NCBI GenBank assembly: GCA_964510065.1
Contig: CAZEAC010000112.1
Span: 1-13,015 of the forward strand
Origin: CAZEAC01 sp964510065
GTDB taxonomy: Bacteria; Bdellovibrionota_C; UBA2361; CAIXSY01
DNA length: 13,015 nucleotides
Direction: 5' to 3'
Positions 7,707 to 13,015 of the stretch are shown one piece after another. The notes under the pieces are model-generated. The model saw nothing but the letters and a program-made list of their open reading frames with translations. It did not search any database and had not been told where the DNA came from. The translations under genes and the position numbers were made by a program. Numbering within the stretch: position 1 is the stretch's first letter; each line of letters starts with the position of its first letter.

Positions 7707-8222
7707 ATGACCATTAAGGCTGCCGAGAAGATAATTGACGCCATGACCTCTCTACTGGAGGGATTTGCCGAGCTACAGAAACACGTCGAAGATGAAGTTG
7801 GTGGCGGCAAGAGCGGGAGAAAGGAGGACGAGGACGAAGATGAGGAAGAGGAAGACGACGATGAGCCTCGCGAGCTAAGCCCAGAAGTTGACGCGGCGAT
7901 TGTTACTGAGATTCGCTCAGCGCTTGAAACCGTCATTGACTCCGAGGATTTTGAGCCGGCCGAAGTCGCCTCGCTTATTTCGACTCTGACCGAAGCGCTT
8001 GAGGAGATTGATCCCGATGTCTTCTCCGAATACGAAGAGGCGGAAGAAGACGACGAAGAGACCGAGGACGCAGAAGACGACATCGACCTCGACGATGATG
8101 ACGACATCGATCTCGACGATGAAGACGAAGACGACGACGAAGAAGACGATGACGACGATGATGACGAAGACGAGGAAGAAGAAGACGACGACGACGAGGA
8201 CGAAGACGAGGACGACGATTAA
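7707..8222 (+). CDS. Extremely acidic protein with a poly-Asp/Glu tail
   Basis: A 171-residue protein of no family I recognise. It has two short helical, amphipathic segments: residues 1-31 (MTIKAAEKIIDAMTSLLEGF onward) and about 57-106 (PEVDAAIVTEIRSALETVID ... EVASLISTLTEALEEI). These are separated by a Gly/Lys/Arg patch (GGGKSGRK, 32-39) and a first acidic run (40-53). From residue 110 to the end, 55 of 62 residues are Asp or Glu, and the last 35 (137-171) are all acidic. No signal peptide or membrane span is seen, so it should be cytoplasmic. GGAG sits 11 bases before the ATG. The helices are ordinary coding sequence with mixed codons, which argues against an artefact of the GAC/GAA repeats. 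Possible roles, all inference: nucleic-acid mimic, histone-like-protein or polymerase partner (acidic tails occur in RNA polymerase delta), or metal or cation buffer. It is monocistronic and divergent from the ftsK block. Confidence 0.8.
   Translation: MTIKAAEKIIDAMTSLLEGFAELQKHVEDEVGGGKSGRKEDEDEDEEEEDDDEPRELSPEVDAAIVTEIRSALETVIDSEDFEPAEVASLISTLTEALEEIDPDVFSEYEEAEEDDEETEDAEDDIDLDDDDDIDLDDEDEDDDEEDDDDDDDEDEEEEDDDDEDEDEDDD
8076..8123 (+). repeat. 24-bp in-frame tandem duplication in the acidic tail
   Basis: Two adjacent 24-bp units encode DDIDLDDD and DDIDLDDE (residues 124-131 and 132-139). They differ at two third-codon positions (GAC/GAT and GAT/GAA). This indicates that the tail has grown by duplication and slippage of GAY/GAR codons. 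Confidence 0.7.
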
Positions 8223-8273
8223 GGCATCTGGTCGCCCCCCCCCTCTACTAGTGAGGTATTACTTGAGCTACTA

Positions 8274-8681
8274 AGGAATTTACTTGTGCCAAAAAGCACA
8301 CTCCTCCCGGGGGAGTTTGTCACTCCTTTTTACGGACTTCACAATTTCCTCACAAGTTCTGCAATTATAAACGAGTACATTTGATAGGGAAGATTAGATG
8401 CCGCCAATATGTTAAACTTTGCGTTGAGGACCGGGAAATAATAGCATCGAGTACTCGCTCGAATGAGAGACGACAAGCTCCGGGGCCATCGGTAAATTTC
8501 ATGGATTGAGACGTATATTAACGGAGACTTGAGAAACGAAGGCCAGAAGACTCAAGCGGAACGCCTCGCCTTTCAGCCTGAGAACTGAAGCCATAGGCCT
8601 CATATAAAAGTGGTAAGTCGCCTGGCGCGCTGAAGTAGTATGAGGCCCAAAATATGGGTAGTAGCTCACAAGTAAATTCCT
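8274..8681 (-). mobile_element. MITE-like element, left copy
   Basis: A non-coding element of about 408 bp bounded by perfect 15-bp terminal inverted repeats: AGGAATTTACTTGTG at 8274-8288 and its complement at 8667-8681. A second copy in opposite orientation lies at 9642-10051. By hand alignment, the ~255 bp nearest the toxin-antitoxin genes (8427-8680) differ from the other copy at about 14 positions plus one 4-bp indel; the outer ~150 bp are only about 70% alike. Inside is a perfect 9-bp inverted repeat, GGCCTCATA (8596-8604) with TATGAGGCC (8639-8647), conserved in the other copy. No transposase is encoded, and I found no clear target-site duplication. Together with the preceding 51 bases, which contain a run of nine C at 8235-8243, it accounts for the gene-free stretch 8223-8729. 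Confidence 0.72.
8291..8331 (+). terminator. Possible terminator after the acidic-protein gene, inside the left element
   Basis: CTCCC (8304-8308) and GGGAG (8311-8315) form a GC hairpin with a tight turn, followed by TTT and, 11 bases later, a TTTTT run. The same hairpin is kept in the right copy, where the two turn bases differ (CTCCC-TT-GGGAG). The T-run is far from the stem, so the terminator role is weak. An AAAAAG/CTTTTT pair frames it. Confidence 0.3.
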
Positions 8682-8701
8682 CTTGAACATGTAAATTTGA
8701 G

Positions 8702-8723
8702 GCGGATCGCCGCGCCGGTCCGC
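8702..8723 (-). terminator. GC-rich hairpin just downstream of the antitoxin
   Basis: GCGGATCG (8702-8709) and CGGTCCGC (8716-8723) pair over eight positions with one G-T pair and a 6-base loop, 6 bases after the antitoxin stop on the minus strand. The bases after it on that strand are not T-rich, so it may be a Rho-assisted terminator or simply mRNA-protecting structure. Confidence 0.35.
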
Positions 8724-8729
8724 GAAACA

Positions 8730-9032
8730 TTATGCCGCTTTCTTACTTGAATCAAAAGTAATTTTCAGTCCTGCAGTTTTGAGTATTTGATTAAGCGTTG
8801 ACAATCTTGGATTCCCTCTCTTGGATAGAGCATGATAAATCGCTTGACGTGAAAGACCTGTCTTTTTTGAAAATTTGCTAATATTAGCTTTCCTAGCTTC
8901 CAAAACATTCTTCACAGCTATCAAAAATGTCTCTTGCGACTCACTTTCCAAGACATCTGCCAGATAGCCCGCTGCATAGTCAGGATCTTTTAAACGCTTA
9001 AGCAAGCCAGCCTTGTAATCTTTACCTTTCAT
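8730..9032 (-). CDS. higA: HigA-type antitoxin (probable addiction-module antidote, HTH protein)
   Basis: A 100-residue DNA-binding antitoxin expected to neutralise the adjacent toxin and repress the pair. The N-terminal part DYKAGLLKRLKDPDYAAGYLADVLES and the linker ETFLIAVKNVLEARK are characteristic of the 'addiction module antidote' family. A helix-turn-helix covers about 50-72 (ISKFSKKTGLSRQAIYHALS), followed by GNPRLSTLNQILKTAGLKI, the signature end of the domain. The ATG at 9032 is chosen over an upstream start at 9104: it has GGAGG 10 bases ahead, gives the family's usual ~100 residues, and overlaps the toxin end by 11 bases. The 9104 frame runs entirely inside the toxin gene. The toxin-first order is typical of higBA-type loci. 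By eye the gene is richer in A+T than the ftsK block. Confidence 0.88.
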   Translation of the reverse strand: MKGKDYKAGLLKRLKDPDYAAGYLADVLESESQETFLIAVKNVLEARKANISKFSKKTGLSRQAIYHALSKRGNPRLSTLNQILKTAGLKITFDSSKKAA

Positions 9033-9351
9033 TTTTCCAATTCCTCCATAATTCTTTAGCGATTTTAATATCTCTCTTCTGAGATCCCTTATCTCCTCCT
9101 CCAATCAAAACCACTAATTCATTGCCCTTGAGTCCATAGTAGACGCGGAGTCCGGGACCTTTTGGAATCCGCAGCTCAAATACACTATCACCGACTGATT
9201 TATGATCTCCGAAATTCCCGACGACCAACCTGGTGATTCGTGCATCGATCGCTCTCTGCATTAGTTTGTCGAGCCTATTATACCAAGCTTCAAATGGAAC
9301 TTTTCCGTTCGAAAGTTGAAGCATTATAATCCGTCTCTCTTTAATCTGCAT
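9022..9351 (-). CDS. higB: HigB/RelE-type toxin (addiction-module killer protein)
   Basis: A 109-residue toxin of the RelE/ParE superfamily; members of the HigB branch are usually ribosome-dependent mRNA endonucleases. Family landmarks are visible in order: GKVPFEAWYNRLDKL (about 16-30), ARITRLVVGNFGDHKSVGDSVFELRIPKGPGLRVYYG (37-73), and LIGGGDKGSQKRDIKIAKELWRNW (82-105). The GDKxSQxxDIxxAK end is the hallmark of this subgroup. The ATG at 9351 gives the N-terminal strand RRIIMLQL that the fold needs but has no clear ribosome site. An ATG at 9324 with GGA 5 bases upstream is an alternative that would lose this strand. It overlaps the antitoxin by 11 bases, so the two are translationally coupled. 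The reading frame is intact with no sign of decay. Confidence 0.87.
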   Translation of the reverse strand: MQIKERRIIMLQLSNGKVPFEAWYNRLDKLMQRAIDARITRLVVGNFGDHKSVGDSVFELRIPKGPGLRVYYGLKGNELVVLIGGGDKGSQKRDIKIAKELWRNWKNER

Positions 9352-9364
9352 TAATTAAGTGTAA

Positions 9365-9392
9365 AATATATTTGACAATAGTTCAAGCTCAA
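9365..9392 (-). promoter_or_regulatory. Candidate toxin-antitoxin promoter
   Basis: On the minus strand TTGAGC (9387-9392) and TATATT (9365-9370) lie 16 bases apart, with the -10 box ending about 13 bases before the toxin ATG at 9351. This leaves almost no leader, which could explain the weak ribosome site. If transcription starts even closer to 9351, use of the inner ATG at 9324 becomes more attractive. Confidence 0.4.
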
Positions 9393-9416
9393 ATTGACGG
9401 CATAATCGGGTAAGCA

Positions 9417-9444
9417 AGAACGATAGCTGAATTGCTATCGTTCT
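9417..9444. repeat. Perfect 11-bp inverted repeat upstream of the toxin-antitoxin pair
   Basis: AGAACGATAGC (9417-9427) and GCTATCGTTCT (9434-9444) are perfect complements around a 6-base centre (TGAATT). It lies 66 bases upstream of the toxin ATG and about 25 bases upstream of the proposed -35 box. It could be the HigA operator, although operators usually overlap the promoter, or a hairpin of the captured segment. No T-run follows on either strand, so an intrinsic terminator is unlikely. Confidence 0.6.
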
Positions 9445-9465
9445 CACTTCCCCCCACCACGGTGC

Positions 9466-9641
9466 ATGCCGCCTGGCACACCGCGGTTCAAGACGACGAT
9501 GCTAACGACCGCTATTCTTCCTAGGGTTACTCGTGAGCCGAATTACTCTGCTGGACTTACTCATACAGACGATACCGTTGAACGTATCGGAATTGAGCTC
9601 ACACGAGAACGGTTAAGTTGGGCCGATCTTGTGCTTCTTAG
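9466..9641 (+). other. Possible truncated coding relic next to the right element
   Basis: Between the palindrome and the right element, one plus frame is open and protein-like (KTTMLTTAILPRV, then THTDDTVERIGIELTRER and LSWADLVLL) until it runs into the element at 9642, beyond which the frame carries unrelated residues. It may be the stub of a gene cut by insertion, or chance. I do not recognise the family and saw no ribosome site ahead of the ATG at 9466. Confidence 0.2.
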
Positions 9642-10051
9642 GGAATTTACTTGTGAGCAAACTACTACCCATATTCAGGGCCTCATACTACTTCAGCGCT
9701 CCAGGCGACTTACTACTTTTATATGAGGCCTATGGCTTCAGTTCTCAGGCTGAAAGGCGAGGCGTTCCGCTTGAGTCTTCTGGCCTTCGTTTCTCAAGTC
9801 CCCGTTGATATACGTCTCAATTTATGAAATTCACCGATGACCCCGGAGCTTGTCGTCTCTCATTCGAGTGAGTTCTCAATGCTATTATTTCCCGGTCCTC
9901 GAGGAAAAGTTTAGCATATCCGCATCCACAACTCTTCCCTTGCAATTTTGCTCATTTATAATAGCAAAACTTGTGAGCACTTTATTAAGCCTACGAAAAG
10001 GAGCGACGAACTCCCTTGGGAGAGGTGTACTTTTTGGCACAAGCAGATTCC
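9642..10051 (+). mobile_element. MITE-like element, right copy
   Basis: A 410-bp non-coding element facing opposite to the copy at 8274-8681. Its inner end is GGAATTTACTTGTG (9642-9655) and its outer end CACAAGCAGATTCC (10038-10051), which has two changes from a perfect inverted repeat. The internal 9-bp repeat pair GGCCTCATA (9679-9687) / TATGAGGCC (9722-9730) is preserved. Relative to the left copy it has AGCAAAC in place of AGC near the inner end and several point changes. An outer hairpin CTCCC-TT-GGGAG is kept. It carries no gene. The 50 bases between its end and the IS66 remnant hold nothing I recognise. Confidence 0.7.
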
Positions 10052-10101
10052 TTGCTCCAAGAATCTCAGGACACCCAAACACCCTTACCGTAGTAACCCA
10101 C

Positions 10102-10110
10102 AAGTAGCTG
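10102..10110. repeat. Target-site duplication, left of the IS66 remnant
   Basis: AAGTAGCTG lies directly against the left end of the IS66-like element and recurs at 10775-10783 against its right end. IS66 elements usually duplicate 8 bp; here 9 match, so one base may be chance or element-derived. Confidence 0.75.
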
Positions 10111-10774
10111 GTATCCGTCCTTCAAGCCCCCTCCTTGCTCTTTAGCGTCCACCTGTTTGGCAGCAACTGATCGAGCTCGTCAGCCTTGGCAGTCGCAACT
10201 CGCGGCAGCACGTCATTGAGGTAACTCCAAGTATTAACTTTATTAATTCTGCACGAATTAATCAGCGTGAAAAATATCGCCGCGCGCATAGCGCCTTCAT
10301 GAGAACCGGCGAAGAGCCAGTTCTTTCGCCCGAGTGCTATCGGTCGCATCTGGTTTTCGATGAGATTATTATCAAGCGCCACTTCCGGTTTATTCAGAAA
10401 CAATGAAAGCGCTTCCCACTGGCTTAGCGCATACTGAATTGCTTTTTGTACGTCACTACTTGGTAACGTACGTGCACTCCAAGAAGATAAGTGCTTATAG
10501 AGCTTTTCAAGAACGTCAGCGGAACGTTTCATTCGAGCGGCAAGAATCGCCTCTGGGTTCCTGGTGCGAGACTCAGCTTGATAAAGTTTGGCAATCAGCT
10601 CAAGAGTTAGCTGAACATCCCTTCCGGCACGCTTCGACCGCTCGACTCTTGCGCTTCTACCAGTTCAACTATTTCCTCAATGTTCTTCCGCATAGTAACT
10701 CTCTCAAAAAAGTTCCTTTGCGTTTAGCAGGGTGAGGGCTCTCTACAAAAGGAGGCGGATGGAAGGACGGATAC
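10111..10774 (-). mobile_element. Internally deleted IS66-family element with both ends intact
   Basis: This 664-bp element is bounded by inverted repeats: GTATCCGTCCTTC at 10111-10123 and its exact complement at 10762-10774. The similarity extends to 23 of 27 bp, followed by CTCCTT on both sides. Direct repeats of 9 bp flank it. A full IS66 is about 2 to 2.7 kb with several genes; here only the first ~20 codons of one frame and the transposase C-terminal part remain. It is therefore a non-autonomous deletion derivative that could still be moved by a full-length relative. It lies 39 bp beyond the stop of the purple acid phosphatase gene, outside that reading frame. Confidence 0.85.
10122..10693 (-). 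pseudogene. IS66 transposase remnant (tnpC C-terminal part, out-of-frame N-terminal stub)
   Basis: An ATG at 10693, with GAGAGAG just upstream, starts MRKNIEEIVELVEAQESSGR and hits a stop at 10607-10609. A second frame (about 10643 down to the TGA at 10122-10124) reads GRDVQLTLELIAKLYQAESR, then KAIQYALSQWEALSLFL, VALDNNLIENQMRPIALGRK, NWLFAGSHEGAMRAAIFFTL and YLNDVLPRVATAKADELDQL ending in LLPNRW. This is the signature C-terminal third of IS66 transposases, including the last catalytic Glu in NNLIEN. The first catalytic residues and the zinc-finger part are gone, and the two pieces are in different frames, so no active transposase is made. An ATG at 10532 gives a 136-residue open piece, but there is no reason to think it functions. 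Confidence 0.85.
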
Positions 10775-10783
10775 AAGTAGCTG
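10775..10783. repeat. Target-site duplication, right of the IS66 remnant
   Basis: This is the second copy of AAGTAGCTG, directly after the element end GGACGGATAC. The match shows that the element inserted here and that both ends are original. Confidence 0.75.
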
Positions 10784-10821
10784 TAGCAAACCACCAACAG
10801 TTACGAAGTGGACACCTTAGT

Positions 10822-12882
10822 TCACTGAGCTGAGATTTGTACAACTCGGTAGTAGCACGCCGGCTCGGAAGCCCTATGCTCGCTCGCCCATTTTGTTGTA
10901 GCACCGGTGGCAACAACAGGTTCTGCTTTGGGGGTCCACATCGGATTATCTAGAGATGGCGAGGATTCTACCTGGTATGTCGCACCCGCGACTGATTTCC
11001 AGTGCGCGCTCACAATACCGTCGTTGACGACAAATTTCACGAACGCAAGCGGTGCGTGACTGTCGGTTTTCTCAATTCTAAAGGAGTCTAAAACTTCTCC
11101 CTTTTCATCAATAAAGCGCGAATCCAGCTTATCGCCATCGATAACGATCTCCAAGGATCCGAGACGCCCAAACGACTGCATCATTGCCGGATGAAAGACT
11201 TCCATCTCACCAACTTCCGCCGCCGTCCCCGCGACGACATAGACCGCGCCCTGCCTGTCTCCAGGATCACTCGATACTTTGCGGTAGGAACCCGTATCGT
11301 CAACTCTTCCGCTCCCTGAATCAAGGATCATAGACGGGCTGAGGCTGGAAGAACGTCCATAATGACCGTTTAAAAGATACGAGCGCTCATAGGAGTGACT
11401 ATGTCCGCAAAGTACAAGATCGACGTTGTATCGTTCCAAAATTGGCACTGCATTCTCGCGCATAGCGATCAGCTCACTCTCTGAATCAGAGTCATGCGTG
11501 CCCTTGCTATAGGGTGGATGGTGCCAAAATGCTATGAGCCATTTTTTGCCATTCGCCGCGAGATCTTGCTCTAGCCAACGACACATCGGACCGCCGGTCG
11601 AAACGTCCGACGCCATCGCGTCAAGACAGACAAAATGAACATCAGCGTAGTCAAATGAGTAGTATCTTTTGGTGCCGGTAGCGACTCCTCCGGATTCTCC
11701 CTTCGTTGGTGGACTAAAGATCTGTAGATAAGGAAAATTTCCACTCAGATCACCCGAATACGTTTCATGATTGCCTATCGTTGGCCAAAGTATCGTTCGC
11801 TGTAGCATGCGCGTATGGAAATTAAAAATCGCGACCTGGTGCTCGTAATCAGTTCCGTCATAGTAGGCATTGTCACCAAGCATTAGCCACGCATCCGGTG
11901 CCGCGCCCTTTGAGTACTTTAAATAGGCATCACGAACAAGCTGAGCATTCGGCCAATCAGTACCGGAATCACCGATTGCCCAAATCTTCACCGGCTGCGA
12001 ATTCGTGGGCGAAGTCTTAAAAGAATAATCATCACCACTGACGATAATCTGATTGGTATCGCCTACGCCGTAGAAAAACTTAGAATTCGAAGCTAGCCCC
12101 GTGAGGCGCACCTCATGCTCCTCCGTGAAGTTCGCGTTAGTAAAACTCCACTGCCATGATCCTGAATTGGTACCACAAAGAACAACACTTGGAGTCGGAA
12201 CGGGTGTACGCCATCGAACGACAACGCCGTCACTGCTTCCCGCTTGGAGGTAGGGACCTCGAGTTATCCAGTTACCGAGGGTAAGATCAAAAAGGAGATC
12301 GGAGCTCGACGGCGACCACTGGTGTACTTCAACCGCAAGCACGTTGGTACCAGGCTGAAAATAGGTACCAAAGCCTGCTGAACGATACTGCGGCGGGAAT
12401 TCCTCCAACACTGAAGCTGCAGCAGTGTTTGAGTTAACCTCGCCCTCGGGCATATTGTTGCGATACACCTCCTTCCCATTGAGATAAACCACAATTCCGT
12501 CGTCAGCAATGTAGCGAAGGACCATTTGTTCTACCGTCGCAACTGGGATGGTGAAACTCTTACGAAAATATGCGCTCATCGGCTTGTTCAACTCATCGGT
12601 ACCAAATGCAAGCGGCGTCTCTACAGAAAACTCCGGATCGTACCCAAATGGGCCTCTCCCGGATTGCCAAGAAGTGTCGTTGAAATTTCTGTCCTTCCAG
12701 CCCGTCGGAAGAGCTGATTGCGCATACTGATAACGCCATTCAGATTGTGCGGGAATGAGGGCCTGTTCCTGAGGACTCATTGGTTGAGCGTGAGATTGAG
12801 GAGCTGATAACAGAGATAAGCTTGCCAAAGTGGCACAAATCTTCTTCTCCGCAGTGCTCCTACCACGCGAATTCTCAAGCAT
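10822..12882 (-). CDS. Secreted multidomain purple acid phosphatase
   Basis: A 686-residue exported metallophosphatase that probably releases phosphate from extracellular or periplasmic phosphoesters. A signal peptide (1 to about 32) ends in SHA-Q. Residues about 48-203 form a jelly-roll, galactose-binding-like domain (SEWRYQYAQSALPTGWKDRN, DDGIVVYLNGKEVYRNNMP, GTNVLAVEVHQ). Residues 205-290 match the fibronectin-III-like N-domain of purple acid phosphatases (ITRGPYLQ ... VVRWRT ... YSFKTSP). The catalytic domain (298-600) has GDSG (304-307), GDNAY with metal Tyr340, GNHE (370-373, where most relatives have GNHD), HHPPYS (454-459) and GHSHSYER (493-500). The C-terminal ~70 residues (GATYQVESSPSLDNPMWTP ... 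CYYRVVQIS) resemble the surface modules I know from Verrucomicrobia. The ATG at 12882 lacks a clear ribosome site but gives a proper signal peptide. No neighbour shares its transcript. All metal ligands are present, so activity is likely; the substrate is unknown. Confidence 0.92.
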   Translation of the reverse strand: MLENSRGRSTAEKKICATLASLSLLSAPQSHAQPMSPQEQALIPAQSEWRYQYAQSALPTGWKDRNFNDTSWQSGRGPFGYDPEFSVETPLAFGTDELNKPMSAYFRKSFTIPVATVEQMVLRYIADDGIVVYLNGKEVYRNNMPEGEVNSNTAAASVLEEFPPQYRSAGFGTYFQPGTNVLAVEVHQWSPSSSDLLFDLTLGNWITRGPYLQAGSSDGVVVRWRTPVPTPSVVLCGTNSGSWQWSFTNANFTEEHEVRLTGLASNSKFFYGVGDTNQIIVSGDDYSFKTSPTNSQPVKIWAIGDSGTDWPNAQLVRDAYLKYSKGAAPDAWLMLGDNAYYDGTDYEHQVAIFNFHTRMLQRTILWPTIGNHETYSGDLSGNFPYLQIFSPPTKGESGGVATGTKRYYSFDYADVHFVCLDAMASDVSTGGPMCRWLEQDLAANGKKWLIAFWHHPPYSKGTHDSDSESELIAMRENAVPILERYNVDLVLCGHSHSYERSYLLNGHYGRSSSLSPSMILDSGSGRVDDTGSYRKVSSDPGDRQGAVYVVAGTAAEVGEMEVFHPAMMQSFGRLGSLEIVIDGDKLDSRFIDEKGEVLDSFRIEKTDSHAPLAFVKFVVNDGIVSAHWKSVAGATYQVESSPSLDNPMWTPKAEPVVATGATTKWASEHRASEPACYYRVVQISAQ

Positions 12883-12962
12883 ATAAATATTGTGCCATAC
12901 CGAGTACCCTACGCAACCGACCGAGCGCTGTTATTTGAGAGTCTATTAGGTGCTTTTTTAGC

Positions 12963-12976
12963 GGAATTTACTTGTG
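12963..12976 (+). repeat. End sequence of a third element of the same family
   Basis: GGAATTTACTTGTG, identical over 14 bp to the terminal repeats at 8275, 9642 and (complemented) 8667. It lies 80 bases upstream of the phosphatase ATG and faces off the right edge. The 39 bases after it do not obviously match either end of the other two copies, so this could be another subfamily or only a shared end. The rest of 12883-13015 holds a weak -35/-10 pair (TTGCGT, 17 bases, ACAATA on the minus strand) and nothing else that I can support. Confidence 0.6.
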
Positions 12977-13015
12977 TCCGAGATACACCTCACCTACCTA
13001 AGCCTTCAGCTTATT

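Larger units (their letters stand above)
8274..10051. mobile_element. Candidate composite element: toxin-antitoxin pair between two inverted MITE-like copies
   Basis: The two elements face each other around 960 bp (8682-9641) that carries higBA, its regulatory palindrome and a possible gene relic. The end sequence is the same at all four boundaries (two perfect at the left copy, one perfect and one with two changes at the right), so a transposase recognising it could in principle move the whole 1.78-kb unit. No target-site duplication was found around the unit, so mobility is inference only. The alternative is independent insertion of two copies. Confidence 0.4.

Noticed and set aside
7679..8107. 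Minus-strand open frame encoding a poly-Ser protein opposite the acidic gene
   Set aside because: It is the mirror of the GAC/GAG/GAT repeats of the plus-strand gene, with no ribosome site, and the plus frame has the better start, promoter and helical segments.
7999..8274. Plus-strand frame rich in Thr and Lys overlapping the acidic tail
   Set aside because: It is an out-of-frame reading of the same repeats that encode the acidic tail.
8499..8690. Small frame inside the left element, whose last 31 codons (from MASVLRLKGEAF) are also open in the right copy
   Set aside because: The changes between copies within the shared 31 codons (S/P, N/D, P/L) all alter the protein, and the upstream part is not kept, so there is no sign of selection for coding.
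8730..9104. Longer 124-residue version of the antitoxin
   Set aside because: The extra 24 residues lie entirely within the toxin gene; the ATG at 9032 has GGAGG ahead of it and gives the usual family length.
8274..10051. Long inverted repeat considered as a tRNA, rRNA or CRISPR structure
   Set aside because: There is no cloverleaf, no rRNA-like sequence and no regularly spaced direct repeats; the terminal repeats explain the pattern as paired mobile elements.
10403..10735. 110-residue plus-strand frame across the IS66 remnant
   Set aside because: It is antisense to recognisable IS66 transposase sequence.
10784..10821. Possible terminator after the purple acid phosphatase gene
   Set aside because: No stable hairpin with a T-run is visible in the 38 bases before the IS66 target duplication.

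Overview
The window (roughly half GC by eye) looks like a chromosomal segment of a Gram-negative bacterium. LolA and an outer-membrane-type lipoprotein imply an outer membrane. The receptor Ser/Thr kinase has a 'GGMAQVF ... GFEKTVAVKRILPHF ... HRDISPQNIMVSYNGEVKVVDFGIAK' style core, which is typical of kinases from deltaproteobacteria in the broad sense (Myxococcota, Bdellovibrionota and relatives). The lipoprotein also resembles ones I associate with Geobacter-like bacteria. The assignment is an inference. The large phosphatase at the right end has N- and C-terminal modules more familiar from Verrucomicrobia and Planctomycetes.

Region 1 (1-7521, all minus strand) is a compact, probably co-transcribed block read from right to left: lipoprotein, ftsK, a 165-residue unknown protein, a membrane-anchored purple-acid-phosphatase-like metallophosphoesterase, a membrane-anchored Ser/Thr kinase with a LamG-like outer domain, and lolA (cut by the left edge). 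The ftsK-lolA neighbourhood is known from other proteobacteria. Here three extra genes sit between them, tightly packed or overlapping (a GTG start, a TTG start with a good ribosome site, and a TAATG stop/start overlap). This suggests a cell-envelope and division operon with an added kinase/phosphoesterase pair.

Region 2 (7522-8222) is a divergent promoter region followed by a plus-strand gene for an extremely acidic 171-residue protein whose last 35 residues are all Asp or Glu.

Region 3 (8223-10110) is accessory DNA. Two copies of a previously unfamiliar ~406-410 bp element with GGAATTTACTTGTG terminal inverted repeats lie in opposite orientation around a HigB/HigA-type toxin-antitoxin pair. 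The inner ~255 bp of the copies are about 94% identical by my hand alignment and the outer ~150 bp clearly more diverged. The toxin-antitoxin segment also carries a perfect 11-bp palindrome and a possible gene relic. The layout resembles a small composite transposon made from two non-autonomous elements.

Region 4 (10102-10783) is an internally deleted IS66-family insertion sequence with both ends and a 9-bp direct repeat (AAGTAGCTG) still visible. Only an out-of-frame transposase remnant survives.

Region 5 (10822-12882, minus) is a secreted multidomain purple acid phosphatase. A further copy of the GGAATTTACTTGTG end sequence at 12963-12976 suggests another element of the same family begins just before the right edge.

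No tRNA, rRNA or CRISPR array was seen.
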